Part shown: piece after piece, positions 1 through 7,995 of the stretch | Numbering within the stretch: the stretch's first letter is position 1 | Layout: every line of letters begins with the position of its first letter | From: an uncultured Halieaceae bacterium | GTDB taxonomy: Bacteria > Pseudomonadota > Gammaproteobacteria > Pseudomonadales > Halieaceae | Direction: 5' to 3' | DNA: 39,901 bases | NCBI GenBank assembly: GCA_913057135.1 | Contig: CAJXNM010000027.1 | Coordinates: 1-39,901, forward strand | The notes under the pieces: generated by a model | Database searches by the model: none | Seen by the model: the letters and a program-made list of their open reading frames with translations, nothing else | What the model was told of the DNA's origin: nothing | Translations under genes and position numbers: made by a program

Positions 1-956
1 GGTACATCAACACCATGCGCCTCATGATACGCGCGAGCCTCGGCGCGGCGCTCACCGGGGATGCGCACATCATTGCCGTCGGTAAGTGCACTAAACATGG
101 TCTCTAGGTGCGTAACGAAACCATCGCTATAAAACTCAGGATCCATGGCAATAATGGTTTGTCCCACATTCGGTGGTCCGCCCTCGGTCGTGGCGAACAT
201 GGATGCCTCGTAAGAGCAATTACTGCCGGTAAGCACGCCACCCAGTACATCCACCATTAAACCCAAGCCGAAACCTTTGGGGCCGCCTACCGGCAGTTGC
301 GCACCCTTTAAGGCCGCCTCGGCATTGGTAGTGGGGTTACCTTCGGCATCAATGGCATGACCCGGTGCCAATGGCTGCCCTTCACGGGCCGCCTTCACAA
401 TGTTGACCCGCGCGGTAGACGCAGTAGCCATATCAATCACCAGGGGGTCATCGCCCGCGCGTGGGGCCCCAAAAGCGAAGGGATTAGTGCCGAAAAACGG
501 GACCTTACCCCCATGGGCCGCCACCGCTTTTGAGCTATTGGCAAATATCAATGCCACTAAGCCTTGGCGGGCAAGACGGCGCACAAACCACCCCAACACC
601 CCAGCCGATGAGGATTGGTGAATCGCCATAAGCCCCACACCCTGCGCTCTAGCGGTTTCAATAAGACGCGCCTCACCCTGTAAATAGGCGTGGTGACAAA
701 AGCCAAAATCCGCATCGATAACCGTAGCCGCAGCAGAGGTTTTCACAATGGTCGGCTGGGCACCGGCTTTCACTTTACCGCAACGCAGATGCTTCAAATA
801 CAGATGCATATAACCCAAGCCCACGTTACGGATACCCTCCGCCTCGGCATCGGCGATCTCTTCTGCCACTACGGCGGCTTGAGCGTCACTGGCGCCTACC
901 GATAAAAGAGCGTCGTAGCAGAGAGACTCAATAGCTTGAAGCGTCATAAGAGGCAT
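1..956 (-). CDS. Ldh_2 (malate/L-lactate/ureidoglycolate) family dehydrogenase, C-terminus cut by window edge
   Basis: Read on the minus strand, the frame is open from ATG at 956 to the window edge (318 codons). It was translated by hand. The start MPLMTLQAIESL has GGGTGA a few bases upstream; Met4 (947) is the alternative. Family signatures are LKHLRCGKV (about residues 56-64), FFGTNPFAFGAPR and GGPKGFGLGLMVDVLGG. The family consists of soluble NAD(P)H-dependent oxidoreductases acting on 2-hydroxy acids or cyclic imino acids. Oddly, the usual SHG motif reads NVG here and the usual SxHFG motif reads SSSAG, so both conserved histidines appear to be replaced. The substrate cannot be assigned, and its downstream partners lie outside the window. 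Confidence 0.88.
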   Translation of the reverse strand, partial: MPLMTLQAIESLCYDALLSVGASDAQAAVVAEEIADAEAEGIRNVGLGYMHLYLKHLRCGKVKAGAQPTIVKTSAAATVIDADFGFCHHAYLQGEARLIETARAQGVGLMAIHQSSSAGVLGWFVRRLARQGLVALIFANSSKAVAAHGGKVPFFGTNPFAFGAPRAGDDPLVIDMATASTARVNIVKAAREGQPLAPGHAIDAEGNPTTNAEAALKGAQLPVGGPKGFGLGLMVDVLGGVLTGSNCSYEASMFATTEGGPPNVGQTIIAMDPEFYSDGFVTHLETMFSALTDGNDVRIPGERRAEARAYHEAHGVDV

Positions 957-1041
957 AGGGTTCACCCATCAGTAGCTGACTCGTTAAAGCACCATTGTGG
1001 CAGACACGCTGGGCAGGGGGAAACGTGCGCCCCTTCTGCGG

Positions 1042-1069
1042 TTGCACAACACAATTCCTTCGGTATACT
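1042..1069 (+). promoter_or_regulatory. sigma70-type promoter for tRNA-Arg
   Basis: TTGCAC (1042-1047) and TATACT (1064-1069) are separated by 16 bp. A GC-rich discriminator (ACGCCGC) follows, as is usual for stable-RNA promoters. The tRNA begins 13 bases after the -10 box. Confidence 0.75.
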
Positions 1070-1081
1070 ACGCCGCTCTTC

Positions 1082-1158
1082 GCGCCTGTAGCTCAGCTGG
1101 ATAGAGTACCTGACTACGAATCAGGCGGTCGCACGTTCGAATCGTGCCAGGCGCGCCA
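1082..1158 (+). tRNA. tRNA-Arg (anticodon ACG)
   Basis: The full cloverleaf can be drawn. The acceptor stem GCGCCTG pairs with CAGGCGC (1148-1154), followed by G and an encoded CCA (1156-1158). The D-arm has GCTC/GAGT. The anticodon stem CCTGA/TCAGG encloses ACG at 1116-1118. The T-arm is GCACG-TTCGAAT-CGTGC. In bacteria this tRNA is normally edited at A34 to inosine and reads CGU, CGC and CGA. The gene stands alone, with its own promoter and terminator. Confidence 0.98.
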
Positions 1159-1200
1159 CACATAAAAAAACCCGGCCTTGTGCCGGGTTTTTTTATGTGT
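1158..1200 (+). terminator. Rho-independent terminator after tRNA-Arg
   Basis: A 19-bp perfect inverted repeat with a 5-nt loop (CTTGT). The GC core CCCGGC/GCCGGG is flanked by A7 on the left and T7 on the right. The symmetry means it could also work in the opposite direction. Confidence 0.93.
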
Positions 1201-1213
1201 AGTGTGTCTGGCC

Positions 1214-1316
1214 GAGCAACGTGCTCACGTTCGACCAAACGCGAGAGCGTTTGGCACCGAGGCGCGACAGCGCCGAAGCCCGCAGGGTGGAAACGCCAGA
1301 AGCAATGGCGTTTCCA
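1214..1316. repeat. cluster of four consecutive short hairpins
   Basis: There are four non-overlapping perfect stems in about 100 bp: GAGCA/TGCTC (1214-1226), CCAAACGC-GAGA-GCGTTTGG (1235-1254, GNRA-type loop), GGCGC-GACA-GCGCC (1261-1274) and TGGAAACGCC/GGCGTTTCCA (1288-1316). They fill the gap between the tRNA terminator and the 3' end of hipA. No credible protein is encoded. This could be a REP-like intergenic element, or structured 3' RNA of the hipBA transcript, which would read through it on the minus strand. The class is not recognised. Confidence 0.7.
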
Positions 1317-1353
1317 GTCATCGTGCCAACTATCTTGAGAAACGCTAGCAGCT

Positions 1354-2613
1354 TCAATCTTCATATGCAAAAGGATTGAGGAACTGCCGTCCCCATAAAA
1401 GCTTGCGATCTATCGGGGTGAGCTCGGCCTCATCGCAAACGCTATCCCAATTAGTCTCAATCGCATCGCGCTGATTCTGAAAAATTGCTAAAGCGGCCTC
1501 TTGAGACAGCAGAAAAGAGGGTGCGGCACTGAGGCAGGTTGAGAGCTTGCTAAATCTATCGTCCCCAGAAATCAGCATAGCCTGCGTCGCCTCATTTCCA
1601 GTCCGGTTTTGGGGGCAAATATCGTAGGCGGGGGTTAGGCGTAATGTTCTACCATTCCAGAAAGCTGCGTGGTTTCTAGCGTGGTCATCGGTATTACCGC
1701 ACAGTACATTAAAGACCAACCGAGAAAACAGCTCTTTAAGGGTCTTCTCTGGATCATCGAAACGGTGCCGAATGATGTCGGCGAGGGTTTCATAACTTGC
1801 GTACCGCGCCATCATGTCGTCCAAGCCAAAGAGTGTCAGTGCAGAGACCATAGATTTACGCGTCCAACCCGTAGCGCTCTGCTCGCGATCAAATCGCTCG
1901 ATTAAGAGAATGTCTTTTTGCGCCGCTCGAACCAACTTTACCGGCGCAGCGTTTACACCAGCAATTGCCGCTAGTCGCATGGCGATATATTCAGCCTTAA
2001 CTACGCTGTAGATATCTGTGTTCGATGAAAACTTCGCGACGTATTTTTTGCCCCCGTCCTCAATAAGAGCCTTCGGGCGAGCACCACCTATAGATGTACC
2101 ATGAAAAAGCGCCTGATCCAGCTCGGGCGTGAGCGGCGCACCCCGCTCAACTCGCTCAGCGGATTGAAGTAATTCCTCTAATGAGGCGTTATTCACCGAA
2201 CGCGGCACATATTCGGTGGGGGAACGCTGAAAATCCAATGCACCAATACGGTCTGAGCCAGATTCAAGCAAATAGGTTAATTCGCTTAGGGCATCGATAT
2301 CTGTTCCCCTGCGGCCGAGCATTTTATTGATGATAACGCGCCGACCCCAGGCGTCCAGTGCGGCATCTCGTATGCAACCGGGCATGGTTAGGCCATCAAG
2401 CAAGGGTAAGATGCCGGCTCTAGGTGGTAGTTCCGGCTCATAAATGGCAATGGCTGGGGGTTCAGCGCCAATACGTTGCAAATAACTCTTACCATAATTG
2501 AAAAGCACGCGGCCCCGATCGTCAGCTTCAAGTTTTCCGGCAACAACCGGTTCCGCGGCGCCGGGTAGCCATAGCCAAACGAAGGCCTCGTTATGGGCCT
2601 TGCTAGAAGTCAT
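1354..2613 (-). CDS. hipA: HipA-family serine/threonine kinase toxin
   Basis: 419 aa, close to E. coli HipA. A longer open frame exists upstream, but ATG at 2613 gives the normal N-terminus (MTSSKAHNEAFVWLWLPG, the couple_hipA domain) and overlaps the hipB stop by 11 bp. The kinase signature NTDDHARN lies at residues 307-314 (catalytic Asp and Mg-binding Asn), and AYDICP at 329-334 holds the second metal Asp. TSIGGARPK (173-181) corresponds to the loop carrying the autophosphorylated Ser in E. coli HipA. In that family the kinase phosphorylates glutamyl-tRNA synthetase and causes growth arrest and persistence. All key residues are present, so it should be active. The target here is inferred only. 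Confidence 0.95.
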   Translation of the reverse strand: MTSSKAHNEAFVWLWLPGAAEPVVAGKLEADDRGRVLFNYGKSYLQRIGAEPPAIAIYEPELPPRAGILPLLDGLTMPGCIRDAALDAWGRRVIINKMLGRRGTDIDALSELTYLLESGSDRIGALDFQRSPTEYVPRSVNNASLEELLQSAERVERGAPLTPELDQALFHGTSIGGARPKALIEDGGKKYVAKFSSNTDIYSVVKAEYIAMRLAAIAGVNAAPVKLVRAAQKDILLIERFDREQSATGWTRKSMVSALTLFGLDDMMARYASYETLADIIRHRFDDPEKTLKELFSRLVFNVLCGNTDDHARNHAAFWNGRTLRLTPAYDICPQNRTGNEATQAMLISGDDRFSKLSTCLSAAPSFLLSQEAALAIFQNQRDAIETNWDSVCDEAELTPIDRKLLWGRQFLNPFAYED

Positions 2614-2941
2614 CGTCAACCACCTTTGCTTTTCTGCGTACAGACTTGGGAAGCAACGCGAGTTTTTCGTCTGTTTGGCGAATCTGCCTAGTGAGTGCCG
2701 TCGCATCTGCGTCAAAGAGCTTGATACCCACAATGACTGCAACTTCGAAAGTGGCACCGAGCTCGCATTTGGGGTCACCCTTTTCTATGCGCTGCAACAG
2801 ACCACGAGAAATTCCCGCGCGATCCGAGAGCTCTTGAGCAGTCATCTTGCGCTCTTTCCTTGCTGCCCGAATCAATTTACCAAGCAAGCTGATGGCCTCG
2901 AGACTGTAGCGAGAGTATGTACGCACCGATATTTTCGACAT
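2603..2941 (-). CDS. hipB: HipB-like antitoxin, XRE-type helix-turn-helix
   Basis: 112 aa from ATG at 2941, which has GAGGG five bases upstream. A GTG two codons earlier (2947) overlaps that Shine-Dalgarno sequence and is less likely. The HTH is MTAQELSDRAGISRGLL followed by QRIEKGDP, typical of XRE/Cro antitoxins. The protein is somewhat longer than classical HipB, with an acidic/basic C-terminal tail. It overlaps hipA by 11 bp, implying translational coupling. By family analogy it binds and neutralises HipA and represses its own promoter. Confidence 0.92.
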   Translation of the reverse strand: MSKISVRTYSRYSLEAISLLGKLIRAARKERKMTAQELSDRAGISRGLLQRIEKGDPKCELGATFEVAVIVGIKLFDADATALTRQIRQTDEKLALLPKSVRRKAKVVDDDF

Positions 2942-3208
2942 AAGCACCCTCGATTTTTTGGTCTACATACAGCCCATAAAAGCACCATATGATTTATAAG
3001 TAAACCATAATGCAAGATCAAACCAACACAACAACCAAAGATCGATTGAATGAGCGATAGCACCTACCAGCCACCCATAAAATAAGCCGCATAAACCATC
3101 CTGTTTTCTACGAGGCAAACGTCGCCCGCCGACCGGCCGCGGCAGCAGCCCCGTTACCTCCGTGCTAATTTCCACCCAAGGTAATCCAGTACTCGGAGCG
3201 GTAAAACC
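2942..3208. other. divergent intergenic region between hipB and the antiporter gene
   Basis: 267 bp that must hold the hipBA promoter (minus strand) and possibly that of the antiporter (plus strand). The first 80 bp next to hipB are AT-rich. I see no convincing consensus promoter and no clean palindrome of the E. coli HipB operator type. A GGAG lies about 8 bases before the antiporter ATG. Short open frames here look spurious. Confidence 0.4.
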
Positions 3209-4879
3209 ATGGCTGAAAACCTGTTCTTTCAGGTTGGTATTATTCTGGGCCTGGCGGCCTTTGGGGGATTCATAGCCCGGCTGCTTAATCAGCCATTATT
3301 GGTGGCCTTCATTGCCATTGGTATTGTTTTGGGCCCCTCTGCTCTGGGGGTTGTTACCCCTAGCAACGAAATTGAATTGTTTGCCCGGATGGGCATTGCC
3401 TTGTTGCTATTCGTGGTGGGCCTACGGCTCGACTTACACGTCATCAAATCAGTCGGACCAGTGGCATTGGCCTCTGGCTTGGGGCAAGTGTTCTTCACCA
3501 CCCTTATCGGTTACGGCCTCGCCTTGGCATTGGGCATGACCACTACAACCGCGCTGTACGTAGCGGTTGCCCTTACCTTCTCTAGCACCATCATCATTGT
3601 CAAACTGCTGTCTGATAAGCGGGAAGTAGAGACACTTCATGGACGCATCGCGGTCGGATTTTTGATTGTTCAAGACATTGTGGTGGTCTTGGTCATGATT
3701 GCCCTCACCGCATTCGGGGGCGCCGATGGCGAGACACACCTGGGCGTCGAGGCGCTTAATATTGTCTTGAAGGGTGCACTCATGCTGGGGGCGGTAGCGC
3801 TTTTAGTGCGCTACATTCTGCCCTGGCTCATGCCAAAACTGGCAACCTCCACCGAACTGCTCATGCTATTTGCCATTGCCATGGCGGTATTGGGTGGAGC
3901 TGCGGGTGATGCGCTAGGGTTCAGCAAAGAAGTGGGCGCGTTTCTGGCGGGTGTAAGCCTGGCATCCACACCCTATAGGGAACAAATAGCAGCGCGTTTG
4001 ACCAGCTTACGAGACTTCTTACTGATCTTCTTTTTTATCGAGTTGGGAGCCGCCATTGATCTATTCCATTTGGGCGCGCAACTACCCAGTGCTCTCCTGC
4101 TGTCGTTATTCGTACTGTTGGGCAATCCGCTCATTGTCATGTGCATCATGGGTTTCATGGGCTACCGCCGCCAAACTAGCTTTTTAGCGGGTTTAACCGT
4201 AGCGCAAATCAGTGAGTTCTCGTTGGTACTCGCAGCGCTTGGTCTCGCCTTGGGGCATCTGTCGGAGCAAACCCTCGGACTCATTGCACTTGTGGGACTT
4301 ATTACCATCAGCGTCTCAACCTACATGATTATTTACTCTCACCCCTTGTATGCGCGCTTATCAGGCCTCCTCACGATTTTTGAGCGCAACGACCCGTTCA
4401 GAGAAAGAACGCCCGGTGGAGAATCAATGATCAGCCCCGATATCATATTTGTGGGGCTTGGTCGTTACGGTAGCCAGCTAGCTGTGGAGCTGGCCCAACA
4501 TGGTCATCGACTGCTTGCTGTTGAACTCGACCCGAGCAAACTGACCCTTTGTAACCACCCAAATATTGAGATTGCCTACGGCGATGCTTCCGATGCCGAG
4601 TTTCTTGGCACCCTACCACTACAAGACGCTAAATGGCTGGTGTCAACCGTGCGTAACACCGAGCAGGTGAGGCTCATGCAAGCATCACTGCGTAGCGTAG
4701 GACACGGCTGTCACTTAGCGATCGCCGCGCCCGACAAAACCACTTACGACCAGTTACAACTTGATGGTGTCGATATTGTCCTCATGCCTTATCAAGATGC
4801 GGCGGCAGCGGCGTTATCAGAGCTACTAGCAGTACTTCCAAAATCCGAAACCCCGTGGCAGGAGGCTTCACGTGCATAA
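3209..4879 (+). CDS. CPA2-family monovalent cation:proton antiporter (KefB/KefC/YbaL-like) with TrkA-N domain
   Basis: 556 aa. Residues 1-390 are hydrophobic with about 12 membrane segments (Na_H_Exchanger fold), including the FLIVQDIVVV segment at 151-160 with the conserved QD pair and GFSKEVGAFLAGVSLA at 237-252. From about 411 a cytosolic Rossmann RCK/TrkA-N domain begins with IFVGLGRYGSQLAVEL, a nucleotide-binding GxGRxG motif. A TrkA-C domain seems absent. The family exchanges K+ or Na+ for H+ across the inner membrane, gated by nucleotide or glutathione adducts. The specific ion is not decidable. The gene overlaps the following lipoprotein gene by 8 bp, so the two probably form an operon. 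Confidence 0.93.
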   Translation: MAENLFFQVGIILGLAAFGGFIARLLNQPLLVAFIAIGIVLGPSALGVVTPSNEIELFARMGIALLLFVVGLRLDLHVIKSVGPVALASGLGQVFFTTLIGYGLALALGMTTTTALYVAVALTFSSTIIIVKLLSDKREVETLHGRIAVGFLIVQDIVVVLVMIALTAFGGADGETHLGVEALNIVLKGALMLGAVALLVRYILPWLMPKLATSTELLMLFAIAMAVLGGAAGDALGFSKEVGAFLAGVSLASTPYREQIAARLTSLRDFLLIFFFIELGAAIDLFHLGAQLPSALLLSLFVLLGNPLIVMCIMGFMGYRRQTSFLAGLTVAQISEFSLVLAALGLALGHLSEQTLGLIALVGLITISVSTYMIIYSHPLYARLSGLLTIFERNDPFRERTPGGESMISPDIIFVGLGRYGSQLAVELAQHGHRLLAVELDPSKLTLCNHPNIEIAYGDASDAEFLGTLPLQDAKWLVSTVRNTEQVRLMQASLRSVGHGCHLAIAAPDKTTYDQLQLDGVDIVLMPYQDAAAAALSELLAVLPKSETPWQEASRA

Positions 4880-5354
4880 GCTACCGACTATAGCGGGCGT
4901 CGCCTTTGTCGTTTTTTCTCTAGCTGGCTGCAGCAACGACAGTCCGCGTGTCAGTTATCGGTGTGAGGAACCGCTGGAACCGTATTTGCAGCGCGCAAAA
5001 GAGCACATCAGCAACGATTACGAGGTGGAGCGTAATCGCAACGTGTTAGAGCGTTGTCCAGAGAAAGGCTTTCATCGGCGTTATCAATTCAGCTTTGACC
5101 GAACGGCACTGGTGAATCGCCAGAGCGCGACAGCTTTGGTAGAAGCCCAGTGGTGCAGTGATGACGATACTCGGCAAGTTAAAGCGGAACTCGACAGCTC
5201 AGCCAGCTTTTTAGTGTTCCAATTTCAGTACCCTTGGTCTACCGCAACCGGGAAATACCCGCGCACCGAATTTCGCCTCGATCGACAGACAATGAAAGGT
5301 GGATTCTTCGATGACCTGAATTGGGACTGCGCACTCGATAACGAATCTGGTTGA
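4872..5354 (+). CDS. small predicted lipoprotein of unknown function
   Basis: 160 aa with a GTG start preceded by a strong AGGAGG six bases upstream. It starts inside the antiporter gene. The N-terminus MHKLPTIAGVAFVVFSLAGC is a lipoprotein signal peptide with lipobox LAGC, so the mature protein should begin at Cys20. The rest is soluble, with five further Cys residues. No domain is recognised. The coupling suggests an envelope partner of the antiporter, but this is inference. Confidence 0.8.
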   Translation: MHKLPTIAGVAFVVFSLAGCSNDSPRVSYRCEEPLEPYLQRAKEHISNDYEVERNRNVLERCPEKGFHRRYQFSFDRTALVNRQSATALVEAQWCSDDDTRQVKAELDSSASFLVFQFQYPWSTATGKYPRTEFRLDRQTMKGGFFDDLNWDCALDNESG

Positions 5355-5375
5355 GCCTGGGCCATTTTGGCAGAG

Positions 5376-6254
5376 CTACGCCGCCGCCAACTTCCGGTAA
5401 TCTTTTGGTGCCACACCCACAACCCGTCTAAAAACCCTAGAAAAATACAGAGGATCCTCATACCCAAGCTCTGCCGCCACCTGTTTAACGCTTTGCTGGG
5501 TACTATCCAGCAATCGACAGGCTGCCTCCATTCGCATGTGGGTGAAGTGACGCAAGGGTGGATAACCGGTTAGCTCCCGATACCGCTGGGCAAAATGAGA
5601 ACGGGAGATGCCGGCAATATCAGCCAAGTCTGTCAGGGTAAGCGTGCTTGCCACCTGCGCGCGCATATACGCCTGTATGCGCTCGACATCGAACTCTCTT
5701 GAGCTTGTACGCGTTTGCCGTTCAACCCAATCAGCGCAGGCAAGCAGTAGCTGGCGCAGCCGCGCCGATGCCGCGAGATAAGCGCCAATGCTGTAACCGG
5801 TGCGCTCGACGGCCATTAATTGCGCAAATTCAGCTAACAAGGTGGGCTGCACACGCGGGTGAATCACTATTTGCTCGGGACTACCCAAATGTCGCATGAG
5901 GGTATTTGCTAGGGATCCCGCAAAATGCGCCCAATAAAGGGTCCAAGGGCTGTTGTCATCGGCCCAGTATCGATGAGGCAGCTGGCTGGGCAGCAACATG
6001 GCGTCACCGGCCTTAATCTGCCTGACTCCGAAACGGGTCTGAAGCGTGCCACTGCCCCGACAACAGAAAATAAACAGATTGTCATCATGCCGCTCCCGCA
6101 CCATTACATGACCCTGCGCTTCTGGATAAAAACCCATGGCTGTCGGGTAGCAATCTTGACTGAGCGGGTGCTGCGCTAAGGCTTCTCTAATGAACGTTGG
6201 GGTTAATAAGCGCTGGCCTAACGCAGGTAATGGCCAGTTACTGGGCGTACTCAC
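5376..6254 (-). CDS. mmsR: AraC-family regulator of the valine operon (MmsR-like)
   Basis: 292 aa with a GTG start at 6254 and GGAG eight bases upstream. Residues about 30-110 form a cupin-like sensor domain (VRQIKAGDAMLLPSQLPHRY). Residues about 190-290 hold two AraC HTH motifs (LTLTDLADIAGISRSHFAQR and VKQVAAELGYEDPLYFSRVF). The gene is divergent from mmsA, as mmsR is from mmsAB in Pseudomonas, where the regulator activates the operon in response to a valine metabolite. The activator role here is inferred from position. Its 3' end converges on the lipoprotein gene with a 21-bp gap. Confidence 0.85.
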   Translation of the reverse strand: MSTPSNWPLPALGQRLLTPTFIREALAQHPLSQDCYPTAMGFYPEAQGHVMVRERHDDNLFIFCCRGSGTLQTRFGVRQIKAGDAMLLPSQLPHRYWADDNSPWTLYWAHFAGSLANTLMRHLGSPEQIVIHPRVQPTLLAEFAQLMAVERTGYSIGAYLAASARLRQLLLACADWVERQTRTSSREFDVERIQAYMRAQVASTLTLTDLADIAGISRSHFAQRYRELTGYPPLRHFTHMRMEAACRLLDSTQQSVKQVAAELGYEDPLYFSRVFRRVVGVAPKDYRKLAAA

Positions 6255-6476
6255 TCACTTAGCTCCATGCCTTTAACCAGAAAAAACTCTAATAGAACTC
6301 ACCCAGAGTGCCACAGACAAAAACCATAAAATAGTCCATGCTTTGCCTTGAATAGATCCTGTTTATTGGCTCTCGGCGCTGTTAATTTAGCGCTACCAGC
6401 TCAGAACCTTACGAAAGCACACCAGCAGCCCAAGCTCAGCAACACACGTTGAACAACACAATCACAAGAGGCAGTT
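6255..6476. promoter_or_regulatory. divergent control region mmsR/mmsA
   Basis: 222 bp between the two divergent starts, the expected site for MmsR-type activator binding. mmsA has a good ribosome site (AAGAGG, five bases before its ATG). A possible weak mmsA promoter is TTGGCT and TTAATT around 6366-6392. I could not define an operator repeat. Confidence 0.5.
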
Positions 6477-7982
6477 ATGACCCACGCGGTACTTCACTAT
6501 ATCAACGGTGAATTCGTTACAGGCCAGGGCAGTGCCCAGGCGCTTATTACTAATCCGGCCACCCAGGCCACACTGGCAGAGTTAACTTTTGCGTCCACCG
6601 AGCAGGTAAATGAAGCCGTAGCCGCTGCCAAAGCCGCGTTCGCCACCTGGAAAGAAGTGCCAGTACCGGAGCGGGCTCGCCTGATGATGCGCTACCAAGC
6701 GCTCCTGAAAACTCACCACGACGATATTGCCGAGATACTGGCCCACGATACCGGCAAGACCTTTGAAGATGCCAAAGGGGATGTATGGCGTGGTATTGAA
6801 GTGGTCGAGCAAGCGGCCAACATCCCTGCACTGATGATGGGCGAGACCGTCGAGAACGTGGCCGGTAGCATCGACACCTATAGCTACATTCAGCCACTAG
6901 GCGTGTGCATGGGTATTACCCCCTTCAACTTCCCCGCCATGATTCCCCTGTGGATGTTCCCCATGGCCATTGCGTGCGGCAATACCTTTGTCTTGAAGCC
7001 TTCAGAACAGGTGCCTCTCACCGCAGTGAAGCTCGTGGAATTGTTCATTGAAGCCGGTGCGCCCGCGGGCGTACTCAATCTTATTCATGGTGATGCCAGT
7101 ACTGTTGATCAGCTCTTGAACCACCCCGATATCTACGCAGCATCATTTGTGGGTTCGTCGCGGGTGGGTCAGATCATCTATGAAACCGGCACCAAAGCCG
7201 GCAAGCGGGTGCAGTGCATGATGGGCGCCAAAAATCACATGGTGGTGATGCCCGACGCCAACAAGAATGCCACCCTCAATGCGCTGGTAGGGGCATCGGT
7301 GGGTGCCGCAGGTCAGCGCTGTATGGCCATCTCGGTGGCAGTGTTTGTAGGCGATGCCAAAGAATGGATTCCAGAGATCAAAGAGCAATTGGCCAAGGTG
7401 CGTCCAGGGGCCTGGAACGACCCAGGCGCCGCCTATGGCCCTGTTATCTCAAAAGCCGCTAAGGAGCGCATCACACGGCTGATTGCCCAGGGCATTGAAG
7501 AGGGGGCCACCTGCTTACTCGATGGCTCCGACTACACCCTACCCGAGCTACCCGAGGGCAATTGGGTAGGCCCCACTTTGTTTACCGATGTCACACCCGA
7601 AATGGCCATTTACAAGGAAGAGATCTTTGGCCCGGTGCTGTGCTGCATGAGCGTGGCTACACTGGAGGACGCTATTGCCCTTATCAACCGACTAGAGGTG
7701 GGCAACGGGACATCAATATTCACCCAGCACGGCGGCGCAGCCCGTAAATTCCAGCACGAGATTCTGGTCGGACAAGTGGGCATTAACGTACCTATCCCGG
7801 TACCCCTGCCCTTCTTCTCGTTCACCGGGTGGCGCGGATCCTTCAGGGGCGACCTACACGCTTACGGTAAGCAAGCAGTGCGCTTCTATACGGAAACCAA
7901 AACCGTTACCGCACGTTGGACCTATTCAGAAGACGAGATGCAAGCAAGCGGCCAACCTAATATGAGCATCAACCTGCGCTGA
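6477..7982 (+). CDS. mmsA: CoA-acylating methylmalonate-semialdehyde dehydrogenase
   Basis: 501 aa, full length for the family. It converts (S)-methylmalonate semialdehyde, CoA and NAD+ to propionyl-CoA, CO2 and NADH, the last step of valine degradation, in the cytosol. The catalytic Cys is Cys282 in [17 protein letters not shown]. The oxyanion Asn lies in [15 protein letters not shown] (148-162). The run [20 protein letters not shown] (243-262) is characteristic of this subfamily and lacks the general-base Glu of ordinary aldehyde dehydrogenases. It is first in a five-gene operon, with the next gene 13 bp downstream. Confidence 0.97.
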   Translation: MTHAVLHYINGEFVTGQGSAQALITNPATQATLAELTFASTEQVNEAVAAAKAAFATWKEVPVPERARLMMRYQALLKTHHDDIAEILAHDTGKTFEDAKGDVWRGIEVVEQAANIPALMMGETVENVAGSIDTYSYIQPLGVCMGITPFNFPAMIPLWMFPMAIACGNTFVLKPSEQVPLTAVKLVELFIEAGAPAGVLNLIHGDASTVDQLLNHPDIYAASFVGSSRVGQIIYETGTKAGKRVQCMMGAKNHMVVMPDANKNATLNALVGASVGAAGQRCMAISVAVFVGDAKEWIPEIKEQLAKVRPGAWNDPGAAYGPVISKAAKERITRLIAQGIEEGATCLLDGSDYTLPELPEGNWVGPTLFTDVTPEMAIYKEEIFGPVLCCMSVATLEDAIALINRLEVGNGTSIFTQHGGAARKFQHEILVGQVGINVPIPVPLPFFSFTGWRGSFRGDLHAYGKQAVRFYTETKTVTARWTYSEDEMQASGQPNMSINLR

Positions 7983-7995
7983 AGGGAGCTGGCCC

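Noticed and set aside
1068-1370. 100-codon minus-strand open frame over the tRNA region
   Set aside because: It reads antisense through tRNA-Arg and its terminator (GTIRTCDRLIRSQVLYPAEL is the well-known false peptide from antisense tRNA), so it is not a gene.
1082-3208. Full genomic island with att repeats at tRNA-Arg
   Set aside because: No integrase gene and no exact second copy of the tRNA 3' end is present in the window. Only short 8-9 bp resemblances exist.
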